From Brevibacillus laterosporus (GTDB lineage Bacteria > Bacillota > Bacilli > Brevibacillales > Brevibacillaceae), in the NCBI GenBank assembly GCA_007833815.1, contig CP033464.1, forward strand, positions 4,086,001 through 4,150,000: DNA of 64,000 nt, in the 5' to 3' direction. Below, piece by piece: positions 42,980-52,383 of the stretch (its first letter is position 1; each line of letters starts with the position of its first letter). The position numbers and the translations under genes were made by a program. A model generated the notes under the pieces. That model saw nothing but the letters and a program-made list of their open reading frames with translations. It ran no database searches and was not told where the DNA came from.

Positions 42980-43252
42980 GTTTTACCCACCTTTCTCATT
43001 GAATCTCCATTTTACCGCAAGAAATATCAGTTTACTTCTAAAGCCACACCATTTTCATAATTATCCATAAATTCTTGGGCAGAGTATTCATATTTACTTG
43101 CACCATCTTTGCGAACAAAAACTTTCTTATTCCCTTTCCTCTTTGCAACAAACAAAAAGCTACCAGCAGGTGTGTAACTGATTAAACTACCTGTCGCCAT
43201 ACAATGTTCCCCATCTTCAGCATAATAAGCCCTAACTACGGTATTTTCACTT

Positions 43253-43256
43253 AATT
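43253..43256. repeat. Target-site duplication, left copy (AATT)
   Basis: AATT directly precedes the left terminal repeat; the same four bases follow the right terminal repeat at 44815-44818. Confidence 0.85.
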
Positions 43257-44814
43257 GAATCAATTTCATAAAGGCTTTTTCCAAAAATAATTAGACTATC
43301 CCTACGGGATTAATGCTGTTTTTTTGAAAAAATTAAGCTGCTACTTTCATCCTACTTGCCAGTTCCTACGAATTCGATCCACTGCTAACTTGGATGCATT
43401 ATAAACAAGAGTAACCAAGTCAAAATGGACTTTTGCCCTCTTTCCTGTGCGATATCGGACATTGTTTAGCTGAAAGAACTCCTTCAAATAAGCATGTACT
43501 CGCTCTACGGCTGTTCTCTGGTCATATAGTTCTTCCCACGTTTTTGTTCCTCTGGCTGGCGCGGTGTACTTTCGAAGATCGGTTTCAGCCTTAATTTTAT
43601 AGACTTTTTGACAGAGAGAATCCTGATTCAATGGACAGTCTTTACATTCTTTTGGCCGTACAAATTTCAACGTTTTGTACTTCTTATCATAACTGTCGTA
43701 ACGATAAGAGCATTCTCGGACACAAGTTGGCGCAAAATGTGAATCGAATCCAACCATTTCTCCTTCATTCCGCTTGTTGTAAGCAATAATCGCTTGTGCG
43801 TTCATTCGTCCGATTTGTTGATAGATCGGGACATAGTCATATCCCGCATCCATGATTGCATATCGCATGTGATTGGGAAGGACAGTTTGAATTCCTTTCA
43901 ACAAAGGAATCGCTGCTTTCCCATCGTTCATACTTCCAGAGGACATGAGGGAGCAAAGAATATATTGACTTTTCGTACTGACTGCAAGATGAGCTTTGTA
44001 TCCAAACCAAAACATGTTCTTTCCATCACTATTTTTCTTTATTCCCCAAGCAGGTTTGATAGGAACTTGGTACCGTAGGTCCTCCAACGTCACATCCAGT
44101 TGAGCTGCAATGGTTTTTTCATATAAGGACTTCTGGGCTTCCTTTTCTTGCTTTTGCTTGTCGTAGATATCTTTTTCTGCTTTTGATTTACGTCCACGTT
44201 TTTTCAATTCTGGTTTCGTCTTTTTTTCTTTTGCCACACCTCGATCACGGGATTCAAAATGGGTTGCATCGATGGCAATTGCTTCATCGCCTATGAACCC
44301 TTCCTGTATCGCTTGCAACAGTAACTTGTCTTGGACTTTATTGAGGTGTGCTGTTTCAGAAAGCTTCTGAACGAGACGAGAGTACGATGCCTCGGAAGGA
44401 AGATTGTCAGAAAACAGAAAACCGCATTCCATTCGAAAGATAAAGTCATGTTTTAGTCGTTTTCGTAAATCTTTCACAGTGGGAATTCGTTCTACGATTC
44501 GAGCGACCAGAGAATATAGCATGGCAGCATAATTCAACTCGGTAGGAGCACCATAGATCGACTTTTTGGAAATAGAGAAAAGAAGCGGTTCAATGTCAAG
44601 AGTGGAGAAAATAGCCTCAAAACGTTTGGGAGGTTCTAAGTCGAATAATTCCTGTATATCAAATAGGCTTCCTTGTTTTATAATAGACATTGGGAGTCAC
44701 CACCACCTCTTAAGTTTGGGTCGCACTTAACTTATTAGAGATTTGGGGAGGTACTCCTTTTTCTATGCTCAAAAACTCTTGGGCCCGTAGGGCTCTGATT
44801 TATGAAATTGATTC
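43257..44814 (-). mobile_element. Intact 1558-bp insertion sequence (IS1182-like DDE type)
   Basis: Bounded by 16-base perfect inverted repeats (GAATCAATTTCATAAA) and flanked by a 4-base AATT duplication. It carries one full-length transposase. A second, degenerate copy lies at 20135-21648. The sharp ends and exact duplication show simple transposition into a phage gene. The family name is inferred from the transposase layout and length. Confidence 0.9.
43347..44690 (-). CDS. Intact DDE transposase, 447 residues
   Basis: The N-terminal DUF772-like region has FRMECGFLFSDNLPSEASYS. The catalytic triad is visible as Asp in IAIDATHFES, Asp in AIMDAGYDY and Glu in DQRTAVERVHAYLKE. A basic insert (KKRGRKSKAEK) and a Cys pair (CKDCPLNQDSLC) lie between. 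This is the usual layout of IS1182-type enzymes. The full reading frame suggests it is active and could mobilise the degenerate copy too. Confidence 0.9.
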   Translation of the reverse strand: MSIIKQGSLFDIQELFDLEPPKRFEAIFSTLDIEPLLFSISKKSIYGAPTELNYAAMLYSLVARIVERIPTVKDLRKRLKHDFIFRMECGFLFSDNLPSEASYSRLVQKLSETAHLNKVQDKLLLQAIQEGFIGDEAIAIDATHFESRDRGVAKEKKTKPELKKRGRKSKAEKDIYDKQKQEKEAQKSLYEKTIAAQLDVTLEDLRYQVPIKPAWGIKKNSDGKNMFWFGYKAHLAVSTKSQYILCSLMSSGSMNDGKAAIPLLKGIQTVLPNHMRYAIMDAGYDYVPIYQQIGRMNAQAIIAYNKRNEGEMVGFDSHFAPTCVRECSYRYDSYDKKYKTLKFVRPKECKDCPLNQDSLCQKVYKIKAETDLRKYTAPARGTKTWEELYDQRTAVERVHAYLKEFFQLNNVRYRTGKRAKVHFDLVTLVYNASKLAVDRIRRNWQVG

Positions 44815-44818
44815 AATT
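44815..44818. repeat. Target-site duplication, right copy (AATT)
   Basis: Matches the AATT at 43253-43256 on the other side of the IS. Confidence 0.85.
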
Positions 44819-44972
44819 CCCTTAGTTGTTTAATATTCAAATCCATCTATATCCTCTCCTTTTAATGTGATGAAAACCATCTTTTATTCTACTCTACAAG
44901 ATTGCCCGCAGCTTATGTTTGCTCCTCTTAAATTTCAGCTATGCACTCAGGTAAATCATTTAAATAGACTAT

Positions 44973-45024
44973 AATAAATAGAGGATAGATAGTTTAGTAT
45001 GATACTATTTATTCTCTATTTATT
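44973..45024. repeat. 11-base inverted repeat upstream of tnpA
   Basis: AATAAATAGAG at 44973-44983 and CTCTATTTATT at 45014-45024 pair perfectly across 30 bases. It lies about 110 bases before tnpA and may be a recombinase-binding or regulatory site at the element's left end. Confidence 0.5.
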
Positions 45025-45133
45025 ACATAATAGAAACATTAATCAGACAAAACAAAAAAGGTATTGTTAGTATAACATGTATTTGATAATTAGATCGTTT
45101 CAAGATCCATGCCAATAGGAGGTTGCGAATCAA

Positions 45134-46273
45134 ATGAGAGTTCAGGAAGTATTATTAGAGAACAATCAAAGGCGGTATATGTTATTAGACGACAATGGAA
45201 ATCCGGTTTTATCTGCTTTGAAATACCTCAAATACCTTGATTCATCCAATAAAAGTCGGAATACACAGAAGACATATTGCTATGCCTTGAAACATTTCTT
45301 CGAATTTTTGAATGATGTAAAAATAGATTTCAAAGAAATTAATGTCAGTGACCTCTCAGATTTTGTAGGTTGGTTAAGGAATCCTTACGAAAGTAGCAAA
45401 GTTACTCCTATTAAGAAGGTTAGATCTTTAAGATGTGAAACTACTGTAAATCTTATCATTACTGCTGTTACAAATTTTTATGATTATTTATATAGGTATC
45501 AACAAATCGATACTGACTTGGCGAATAAATTAATGAAAAAAGTATCTACCAATCGTTCAAGATATAAAGATTTTCTGTACCACGTTAATAAAGATAAACC
45601 ATCCAATAAGAACATATTGAAAGTAAAAGTACATAGAAAAAAGGTTCGGATTTTATCAAAAGAAGAAGTTGAGAAAATATATCAAGCAACAAATAATATA
45701 CGCGATAAGCTGCTAATACGATTACTTTTCGAAACTGGATTAAGAATTGGCGAAGCTTTATCGTTGTTCATCGAAGACTTCATTTATGACCACAAAAATG
45801 GGCATCGGATTCGACTAATGGATCGTGGTGAACTCCCTAATGGTGCTGAACTGAAAACTGGTGAACGTACTATCTTTGTTTCACAAGATTTGATGAATAT
45901 TTTTGATGATTATATGTATGAAATACTCGACGAACTTGAGGTTGATACTAATTTTGTATTTGTAAAGTTAAAAGGTAAACGGATTGGACAAGCTCTGGAG
46001 TATCAAGATATTAGTGCCTTGATGAAGCGGTTAAAAGCAAAAACAGGTATCGATGTCCATGCGCATCTTCTTCGACATACTCATGCTACCTTTTATTACA
46101 GACAGACCAAAGACATTAAGCAAGTACAGGAACGACTAGGACATTCAAACATACAAACCACACTAAACATGTATGTTCATCCATCCGAAGAAGACATCCG
46201 TGAAAATTGGGAGATAGCCCAGTCAGCATTCCAAGTTGGGAGAAAAATCGAGGAGGTTGAAGAACTTGGTTGA
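45134..46273 (+). CDS. tnpA: Tn554-type transposase A (tyrosine recombinase)
   Basis: 379 residues; GGAGG lies 10 bases before the ATG. The N-terminal SAM-like domain is followed by a catalytic domain with Arg in ETGLRIGEALSL, HLLRHTHATFYY (HxxR), LGHSNIQTT (His) and the nucleophile in NMYVH. Size and neighbours match Tn554 TnpA. With TnpB and TnpC it catalyses site-specific insertion of Tn554-family elements. Confidence 0.88.
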   Translation: MRVQEVLLENNQRRYMLLDDNGNPVLSALKYLKYLDSSNKSRNTQKTYCYALKHFFEFLNDVKIDFKEINVSDLSDFVGWLRNPYESSKVTPIKKVRSLRCETTVNLIITAVTNFYDYLYRYQQIDTDLANKLMKKVSTNRSRYKDFLYHVNKDKPSNKNILKVKVHRKKVRILSKEEVEKIYQATNNIRDKLLIRLLFETGLRIGEALSLFIEDFIYDHKNGHRIRLMDRGELPNGAELKTGERTIFVSQDLMNIFDDYMYEILDELEVDTNFVFVKLKGKRIGQALEYQDISALMKRLKAKTGIDVHAHLLRHTHATFYYRQTKDIKQVQERLGHSNIQTTLNMYVHPSEEDIRENWEIAQSAFQVGRKIEEVEELG

Positions 46274-48383
46274 AGTTATTTCCCAGAATCATAAACAAAT
46301 GAATCATTTGGATCATGTTATAGATAGCTTATCTTCATATTCAAGAAAAACTGTAACAGAAGATGGTAAAATCATATTTGATACTGTTTATGATGATTAT
46401 TTTTTAACGAACAACAAATGGTATATAAATTACCTTGGAAAGATCCCGAATTTTGAGGTGCAATTTAAAAGTTATAAAGGAAAGGAAAGAAATGTTCCCT
46501 TTTTAGTCAATAGTTTTCCTGTGAATCTAGAACTGAAGTTTGTCTTCTATCAAATGCTGTTTACTGATAAGTGGGAACTGAAGAATACTTTTTCTGGCCA
46601 AGCTCAATCCCTTAGAAGATTGACACAGTTTCTGAATGAAAAATATAAGTCTCTCTCCAGTCTACTCCACTTGGATATTGAAAAAACTCAAAGTGAATGG
46701 GTGTTATGGTTAAAAAGTATCGGAATCAAAACAGAAATATCCAAAACTTATAGACGAAATGGTCGCACTTACCCCGCATATGCACCAGAGGTTTACTTTC
46801 TTAGAACTATTTACAATGCTCTTAATAATCTTACTGATCAGCGAGAAGAATGGGAAAAGGATAAGTGGGATATCCGAATTCTAAATCAAAGGTACAATTT
46901 AGGATTTAATCCGTCGACTAACCAATACTTTTTGGATTTTTCAGGGATTAATAATAGATATGTTAGAATGCAACTCAAAAAGTATTTTAAACAACGACTA
47001 TTGGGAAGAAGAAATTTTACTTGGGGTACAGCAATCTCTAAATTATCCTATCTAGTTAAGTTTTTAAATTATATATTCGTACTTGAGCCTGCATGGAATG
47101 ATTTAAAGCACCTCTCTAGAAAACATATAGAAAAATTCATTGAATGGCTCCATGAATATGTGAATAGCAATCCATATAAACGGATTAAAAATCCTGAAAG
47201 ATTTATCAAACATTCACTGGATCTCGTACAAGGGTTTTTAGAAGACCTTCGAAGGTTTGAGTACGCAATTGCACCCGAAATGAATACTAGGATTCTTATT
47301 TTTCCTAAGGATAAACCTAATCAACCCAAAAAATCTTTTGACCAAATAGACTATATTCCTGATTATGTATTACAACAAGTTTTTGAAAATATTAATTTAC
47401 TGCACTCTCAGGTTCAACCTGTATTTTGGGTGGCTTTTAAGACTGGGCTTCGAATCTCAGATGTTTTAGGTTTAACACAATACTGCTTAGTTAAGCTAAA
47501 TGAAAAATATCAAATCGTTACTGACATAGAAAAAACCTATTGTAAAGGACACAGCATTCCGATTGATGAGGAATTAGCAAACATTATTGCAGTCTTAATT
47601 AAGACATCAATAGAGAGTTCAAACGATGACAACAACCCTGAAAAATACATATTTGTTCGCTATCGTGGGTCTCGTAAAGGTCAACCATACGGCCAAAGTT
47701 GGATTCGGGATAAACTAAATGAACTTGCGCTCCAGTGTAACATCACAGATGAAAGCGGAATGAGGTTCCACTTTAAGACCCACCAATTTCGACATACGTT
47801 CGCAGTTAAGATGTTAAACAGCGGTGCTGACATTTTAACTGTTCAAGAATTATTGGCACATTCTTCTCCAGAAATGACGATGAGATACGCACGTTTATTA
47901 GACGATACAAAACGAAAAGCATTTGAAACCGCGGTAAAACAAGGGATTTTCAGTTTTGACATAGAAGGTAAGATTCTTGAGATAGGCATTTATGGTGATC
48001 CTGATACAAATGTATTAGATATTCTATGGCGTGATCATAAACTGACCGCTATAGATAACCCCTATGGCTCATGCCATGCTAGGCTAAACGGGAATTGCCC
48101 TTATTCGGAAGAACCACCATGTCTAACATGTAACAGTGGAAAACCATGTAAGGACTTAGCCGTAGGTCTCTCTGATATGGATATAGCCAAATATGAAATT
48201 CATATTCAATCAACATCTAAAATGATTGAAATTGCTCAACAATATGGGCGTGAAGAAATTGCAAATAAAAATAAAAAGAATTTAAATAGGTTACAAGGCA
48301 TATACAACACAATTAAACAAGGCAACATCATCTTCGGACAGCTAGATCGTGTTAAGCGAAAGCAAGGGGTGTCAAATGTCTAA
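46266..48383 (+). CDS. tnpB: Tn554-type transposase B (tyrosine recombinase)
   Basis: Start chosen at TTG 46266, behind GGAGG within the end of tnpA and overlapping it by 8 bases; the longer frame from 46236 has no ribosome site. About 705 residues. Catalytic residues: Arg in KTGLRISDVLGL, HQFRHTFAVKML (HxxR), LAHSSPEMTM (His) and Tyr in RYARLLDD. The C terminus has a Cys cluster (SCHARLNGNCPYSEEPPCLT), likely zinc-binding and typical of this family. Confidence 0.88.
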   Translation: MVEVISQNHKQMNHLDHVIDSLSSYSRKTVTEDGKIIFDTVYDDYFLTNNKWYINYLGKIPNFEVQFKSYKGKERNVPFLVNSFPVNLELKFVFYQMLFTDKWELKNTFSGQAQSLRRLTQFLNEKYKSLSSLLHLDIEKTQSEWVLWLKSIGIKTEISKTYRRNGRTYPAYAPEVYFLRTIYNALNNLTDQREEWEKDKWDIRILNQRYNLGFNPSTNQYFLDFSGINNRYVRMQLKKYFKQRLLGRRNFTWGTAISKLSYLVKFLNYIFVLEPAWNDLKHLSRKHIEKFIEWLHEYVNSNPYKRIKNPERFIKHSLDLVQGFLEDLRRFEYAIAPEMNTRILIFPKDKPNQPKKSFDQIDYIPDYVLQQVFENINLLHSQVQPVFWVAFKTGLRISDVLGLTQYCLVKLNEKYQIVTDIEKTYCKGHSIPIDEELANIIAVLIKTSIESSNDDNNPEKYIFVRYRGSRKGQPYGQSWIRDKLNELALQCNITDESGMRFHFKTHQFRHTFAVKMLNSGADILTVQELLAHSSPEMTMRYARLLDDTKRKAFETAVKQGIFSFDIEGKILEIGIYGDPDTNVLDILWRDHKLTAIDNPYGSCHARLNGNCPYSEEPPCLTCNSGKPCKDLAVGLSDMDIAKYEIHIQSTSKMIEIAQQYGREEIANKNKKNLNRLQGIYNTIKQGNIIFGQLDRVKRKQGVSNV

Positions 48384-48756
48384 TTATAACCGAAAAAGGC
48401 AGTTACAGCTTCTTCATGATCAGAGAAAAGCCAAAACCTTGGTAAAGGTATATGAGGCCATTAAACGGCTTCTAAAGGCTTACAAGAGCATTAATTTTAA
48501 TAGTGTAGCTAGTGAGTCCGGTGTTAGTAAAGCAACGCTCTATAACAATCCAGAACTCCGACAGAGAATTGAGTCTCTTCGACTACAGCAAGCACAGATC
48601 CCAACGCCGAAACAACTTAAACTTGAAATGAACGAAAATAATAAAGATGCTATGATTGCATCGCTAAAGCGTCGCTTAAAAAAGATGGAAGATGAAAATA
48701 AACAACTGCGTGAACAGTTAAAAATTGCCTACGCAGAGGTATATAGAAATCTATAA
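48376..48756 (+). CDS. tnpC: Tn554-type accessory protein C
   Basis: ATG 48376 is chosen because AAGGGG lies just upstream; it overlaps the end of tnpB by 8 bases. The 126 residues match the usual TnpC length. A helix-turn-helix-like segment (SVASESGVSKATLYNNPELR) is followed by a C-terminal coiled coil (LKRRLKKMEDENKQLREQLK). In Tn554, TnpC helps set the efficiency and orientation of insertion. Confidence 0.82.
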   Translation: MSNYNRKRQLQLLHDQRKAKTLVKVYEAIKRLLKAYKSINFNSVASESGVSKATLYNNPELRQRIESLRLQQAQIPTPKQLKLEMNENNKDAMIASLKRRLKKMEDENKQLREQLKIAYAEVYRNL

Positions 48757-48804
48757 GTTTCAACTAACTGGTAGAATTGTTAATATAAGAAGTACTGTGT
48801 TAGA

Positions 48805-48823
48805 TGAAAATAAAGTACTAGAC
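48805..48823. repeat. 19-base direct repeat, copy 1
   Basis: TGAAAATAAAGTACTAGAC, matched at 18 of 19 positions by 49214-49232. Confidence 0.5.
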
Positions 48824-49051
48824 TGGAAACCCTTACGTAGTGCGAAATTCAGAGGAGATAACTGATCAAGTTTTAAACAATTAGTTTTAGACTGATCTGA
48901 AATAAAAAGGTAGCTTCAGTTGTTCGAAGAAAATAAAGTTGTAGTTATCAAGACTTATTTTTTCACAATAGCGTATTAATTAGTGCTAATTCTTTATATT
49001 CATGTATTCAATGATATAATCAGTATTAATTGACTCTTACACCTTATACAA

Positions 49052-49098
49052 CAAAAAACAGTCAAAAACACGATATTAGTGTTTTGGGACTGTTTTTT
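49052..49098. terminator. Rho-independent terminator
   Basis: AAAACAGTC with an inner AAAACAC, pairing GTGTTTT and GACTGTTTT, with A- and T-runs on both sides. It could end transcription from the tnpABC operon. Confidence 0.75.
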
Positions 49099-49213
49099 AA
49101 TTTGTGTGTGCTTTCAGACCGTTAAATGCTGGTTTGGTAAAAGTCCAACAGGTATAGCCTCAAAGTTGAAAACAACTAGTTAAGAAATCTAATCCGAAGC
49201 CGCGGCTGTACAT

Positions 49214-49232
49214 TGAAAATAAAGTATTAGAC
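49214..49232. repeat. 19-base direct repeat, copy 2
   Basis: TGAAAATAAAGTATTAGAC, one mismatch from copy 1 at 48805. Confidence 0.5.
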
Positions 49233-49305
49233 CGAATGTGTTTAGTTCACGCCGCTTTTTCAATCACAAACCGTCAGACTCCGTAAAGAAATCAAATTGG
49301 AAAAT

Positions 49306-49355
49306 AAAAAAGGTATTCAGGATCAAAAAAATACATTCCTGAATACCTCTTTTTA
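49306..49355. terminator. Strong bidirectional terminator
   Basis: Twelve-base perfect arms AGGTATTCAGGA / TCCTGAATACCT, preceded by AAAAAA and followed by TTTTT, about 90 bases after the stop of the minus-strand gene ending at 49442. Confidence 0.85.
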
Positions 49356-49441
49356 TTCAACTAACGTACCCGTTAACTGAAACGATTCTTGTGGTACGTT
49401 TTCGCCTTCTCCGCTTTAAGTACTCAAAGTCATCATTAGAA

Positions 49442-49837
49442 TTACATGCCAATAAACATATTTCTGCTAAATGGAGCCCAGTTTTCCCCCATAAAACCGG
49501 TCATTCCCTCTAAGTTAACAAAGCAAGGGAGAACAGTATACATTATACCAGACATTGCATTAACCCTAAATGTCACAAAGTATCTCATCATGGAATTATC
49601 AGCAGGAGTTATCATTGCCATATCGGGGCGTATTGCGTTCTCTGCTGTTAGTGCATCCTTCATCCCTACGGTCGCAATACCAACAGGAACCATATTACTT
49701 CTAATCCAGTAATTTGAAACATTTGTTGCTGAGGCTAAATCAGTCCGCTTATCATACGTCATTAAAATTTGATTTGGAGCAGTTTGTCTTACTTCTAAAA
49801 GGATTGGATGTGGCATCATCTGTTGCCCTGTAACCAT
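49442..49837 (-). CDS. Hypothetical 131-residue protein with an Ig-like strand pattern
   Basis: ATG 49837 is chosen because GGAGG lies 8 bases upstream; an earlier ATG overlaps that site. The sequence includes PHPILLEVRQTAPNQILMTY, DLASATNVSNYWIRSN, and a long hydrophobic end VNAMSGIMYTVLPCFVNLEG. The phrase ILMTYDK...SATNVSNYWI resembles bacterial Ig-like (SbsA/Big_5) strands. No signal peptide is seen. The function is unknown. Confidence 0.55.
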   Translation of the reverse strand: MVTGQQMMPHPILLEVRQTAPNQILMTYDKRTDLASATNVSNYWIRSNMVPVGIATVGMKDALTAENAIRPDMAMITPADNSMMRYFVTFRVNAMSGIMYTVLPCFVNLEGMTGFMGENWAPFSRNMFIGM

Positions 49838-50104
49838 TGTTAACCTCCACATTTTGATCTTATAGTAAAATGACTCATTTCAGTATATGTAGTTCACTTA
49901 ATTAGGTTCATAATGAGAGCAGCGAGGCATTTCACTATCCTGCCCGTTAGCTCAATGATCTGAAGAAATTGTTTCACTCAAGCTATTCCTCAGAAATCTC
50001 TACGCACTATCTAAACCCAATTTGACGCCGAAATTAGGCATTCACCTTGCCTAGGGCGAATATCTTAATGGGGAAGTACATTTTTCAAAATTGAGGTGAT
50101 ACAC
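49838..50104. other. Divergent intergenic region
   Basis: About 270 bases between a minus-strand hypothetical and a plus-strand hydrolase; promoters for both should be here, but none stands out. Confidence 0.4.
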
Positions 50105-50884
50105 TTGGGATACTTCGTTACTGTGGAACCGGGCGTAAAAGTATTTATAGAGGACATCAATCCGAAGGGAAATAAAACGATACTTTTTATTCATGGATGG
50201 CCGCTAAACCATAACCAGTTCGAATATCAGTTCAATTTCCTTCCTAAGCTCGGATATCGTTGTATCGGAATGGACTGGAGAGGATACGGCAATTCGGATA
50301 AACCATTCGACGGTTACGGTTTTGACAGATTAGCAGATGATCTTCGTATGGTCATCGAAGCGTTACAGCTAAAAAACATAACACTGGCAGGACACTCTAC
50401 CGGAGGCGCGATCTCGATTCGTTATATGGCTCGTTACAAAGGGTACGAGGTATCTAAACTCGTCCTGATCGACGCTGCGTCTCCATCAAGCGTTCCAAAA
50501 GAATTTACGAATAAAATCATCGAAGAAACAAACAATGACCGTCCGAAAATGCTGCAAAACCAAACAGGGATTTTTTTCTTTCAGTACATTTCTGAACCGA
50601 AATCCGAATGGTTCTTTCTAATGGGTTTACAAGCTGCGAATTGGTCGACTTCCGCCATTATGGCCACGCTAAGAGACGAGAATGTTTACAACGATCTTGG
50701 ACAGATCGATGTGCCCACATTAATTATTCATGGAATTCATGATAAAGTCGTTCCGTTTACCCAAGCTCAGGAAACAAATAAGCTGATTAAAAATTCGCGA
50801 TTAGTTCCATTCCAATACAGCGGACATTGCCCTTTTTTGGAGGAGCGTGATAGATTCAACCAACTATTATCTTCTTTTGCATAA
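50105..50884 (+). CDS. Alpha/beta hydrolase, chloroperoxidase/esterase-like
   Basis: TTG 50105 is chosen because GAGGTG lies 6 bases upstream; an upstream GTG overlaps that site. 259 residues with an oxyanion motif HGWPLNH, nucleophile elbow AGHSTGGA (Ser), acid in HGIHDKVVP and His in SGHCPFLEE. This is the canonical triad of cofactor-free haloperoxidase-type esterases. Substrate unknown; cytoplasmic. It stands alone with its own terminator downstream. Confidence 0.85.
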   Translation: MGYFVTVEPGVKVFIEDINPKGNKTILFIHGWPLNHNQFEYQFNFLPKLGYRCIGMDWRGYGNSDKPFDGYGFDRLADDLRMVIEALQLKNITLAGHSTGGAISIRYMARYKGYEVSKLVLIDAASPSSVPKEFTNKIIEETNNDRPKMLQNQTGIFFFQYISEPKSEWFFLMGLQAANWSTSAIMATLRDENVYNDLGQIDVPTLIIHGIHDKVVPFTQAQETNKLIKNSRLVPFQYSGHCPFLEERDRFNQLLSSFA

Positions 50885-51048
50885 CGCCTCTGATTAGCCG
50901 CACCATCGCTCAGCCGATATGCCGGTACCAATTTCCGTAGCTAATTAATATAGCTCCCTCTTCTTTGTTCTCATTACACGATTATAAGTCAAATGTAATA
51001 TTCTGTAAAACGCAAAAGAATGTATTCTACTTACATATTCCTATTTAA

Positions 51049-51104
51049 GAAAACAAGCTACTTAACATATTAGTCATGTACAATATGTCAAGCAGCTTGT
51101 TTTA
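51049..51104. terminator. Bidirectional terminator between convergent genes
   Basis: AAAACAAGCT / AGCTTGTTTT arms extended by CTTAACATAT / ATATGTCAAG with small mismatches. It serves the hydrolase (plus) and the SRAP remnant (minus). Confidence 0.8.
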
Positions 51105-51111
51105 ATCGATT

Positions 51112-51651
51112 CTATAAAGTTAGGTCTTGATAAAAATCATTTCTAACGTTGCCTACCATTTTAGACACAGGATATGCTTGCATTTGTTCTTCTTCAAATG
51201 GCAATAGTAGAGATTCCAACAACTCACCATCTTGAACATCCCTATTTAGCCATAATGATTCATCTTCTCTCTTAATTATTACAGGCATGCGATCATGTAT
51301 GTCTGCCATTAAAGTGTTAGGTTTAGTTGTGATTATGGTACATGTATTTATTCTTCCTCCATCTGGACTTTTCCAAGTATCATATAGTCCTGCCAATGAA
51401 AACACCCCTTTATCCTTCACCATAATTCGCATTGGCTGTTTATCATTACCGATCTTCATCCACTCATAGAAACCATCAGCAGGAATTATGCAACGTTTTC
51501 TAATGAACAAATTCTTAAAGGATGGTTTTTCCCTGATGGTTTCCGCTTTAGCGTTAATCATTTTATAAGCCATTTTTTCATCTTTTGACCAAGAAGGAAT
51601 CAGCCCCCATCTGAGCTGTCCAATTCGATTTTTACCTTTATCAAAGCTCTT
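51112..51651 (-). pseudogene. SRAP (YedK/HMCES-like) protein, 5' end missing
   Basis: The frame is open from about 51651 as SFDKGKNRIGQLRWGLIPSW, then MAYKMINAKAETIREKPSFK, RKRCIIPADGFYEWMKI and HDRMPVIIKREDE, clear SRAP (SOS response-associated) signatures. These proteins crosslink to abasic sites through an N-terminal Cys2. The N-terminal 60-70 residues with that Cys (MCGR) are absent: a stop lies just upstream and the DNA beyond belongs to other remnants. The ATG at 51573 could give a fragment, but it would lack the active residue. Confidence 0.8.
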
Positions 51652-51732
51652 TCAGTATATCCATGTAGATGTTGCAGGTGATTAATTACAGTAGAATTAG
51701 TAAGTTGATATATTTCGTTTTTTGTATTTATA

Positions 51733-52017
51733 TTATGACGATGATGTTGCAAAAATAATTGCCTCAATCGAGGGATTTGAGAAGTGTTCAATAATCCAAT
51801 CTATACACATTTGATAGTGTTTTGAAAGCAGACGCTTTGCCTCATCTCGATTGTGACCTACTCCCTCACTTCCTGGTATGCGTAATTTGAGTTGTACATG
51901 CTCTAGCGAATCTAAATCCTGCTGAGAGAAATTAATTGCTCCAGTAGCAAACCCCACTCTTGATGCCTCATCTGCAATATTTCCTCCTGCTCCTCCACAA
52001 CCAATAACAGCTATCAT
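51733..52017 (-). pseudogene. tubZ: Truncated TubZ/FtsZ-like GTPase
   Basis: 94 residues: MIAVIGCGGAGGNIADEASR, then GFATGAINFSQQDLDSLEHV, GSEGVGHNRDEAKRLL and a final EAIIFATSSS. This is the N-terminal third of a tubulin/FtsZ-like GTPase of the plasmid and phage TubZ type. The frame stops just where the GGGTGSG nucleotide loop should begin, and the following DNA does not continue it. It overlaps the upstream regulator gene by 4 bases, as tubZ follows tubR in type III partition cassettes. Role, when intact: DNA segregation by filaments. Confidence 0.7.
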
Positions 52018-52301
52018 TCTTTATCCACTCCTTTGAAAGATATATCAATGGCAGTAATGCCATACTTACTAAGATAATACGCTTTCTCTTTAAAACCAGA
52101 TACAACGTCAATCAATCGGCAAGCTAATAGTCTCGTGATTGATGTTCTCAACATTGCCTCAGTTAAATTTGTGTGTTCACATATTTTTTTATTCTTTTTG
52201 GCTTTAAATGAGGCTATAGCATCTTCATCCGACAAAAAACTCAATACCTGCAAGTCATTAAATGTTAATGATTTTATAACTTCAGAATAATACTCATTCA
52301 T
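52014..52301 (-). CDS. TubR-like winged-helix regulator, 95 residues
   Basis: Starts MNEYYSEVIKSLTFNDLQVL. The pattern DEDAIASFKAKKNKKICEHT followed by LTEAMLRTSITRLLACRLID and a beta wing (KEKAYYLSKYGITAI) fits a small winged helix-turn-helix. Its place directly upstream of, and coupled to, a TubZ-like gene suggests TubR, the centromere-binding adaptor and repressor of type III partition systems. Assignment is by context and fold pattern. Confidence 0.55.
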   Translation of the reverse strand: MNEYYSEVIKSLTFNDLQVLSFLSDEDAIASFKAKKNKKICEHTNLTEAMLRTSITRLLACRLIDVVSGFKEKAYYLSKYGITAIDISFKGVDKE

Positions 52302-52383
52302 ACTATGTCACCTCCTTAAAGATCATCCTCGATCAACAGCAATGTTTGAATATCACTATGTATCCAATAAAAAACGAATTTCA

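Larger units (their letters stand above)
43027..44846 (-). pseudogene. Phage gene split by the intact insertion sequence
   Basis: The 5' part (44846-44815) has GGAGAGG, then ATG and MDLNIKQLRE. The 3' part (43256-43027) reads LSENTVVRAYYAEDGEHCMA ... QEFMDNYENGVALEVN. Removing the IS and one copy of the 4-base duplication AATT joins them exactly in frame as KQLRELSENTVV, an 84-residue protein. The IS end now supplies an ATG in frame (MKLIQLSENT), so a shortened product could still be made from the 3' part. Function unknown. Confidence 0.85.
48757..49305. other. Gene-poor stretch downstream of tnpC with a direct repeat
   Basis: About 550 bases with no convincing gene. It contains the 19-base direct repeat at 48805/49214 and a terminator at 49052-49098. 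The Tn554-like right end may lie here, but no end sequence can be identified by eye. Confidence 0.45.

Noticed and set aside
51600-51791. A 63-codon minus-strand ORF between the SRAP and TubZ remnants
   Set aside because: It overlaps the SRAP frame in another phase, has no ribosome site, and seems to be formed by the junction of two remnants.
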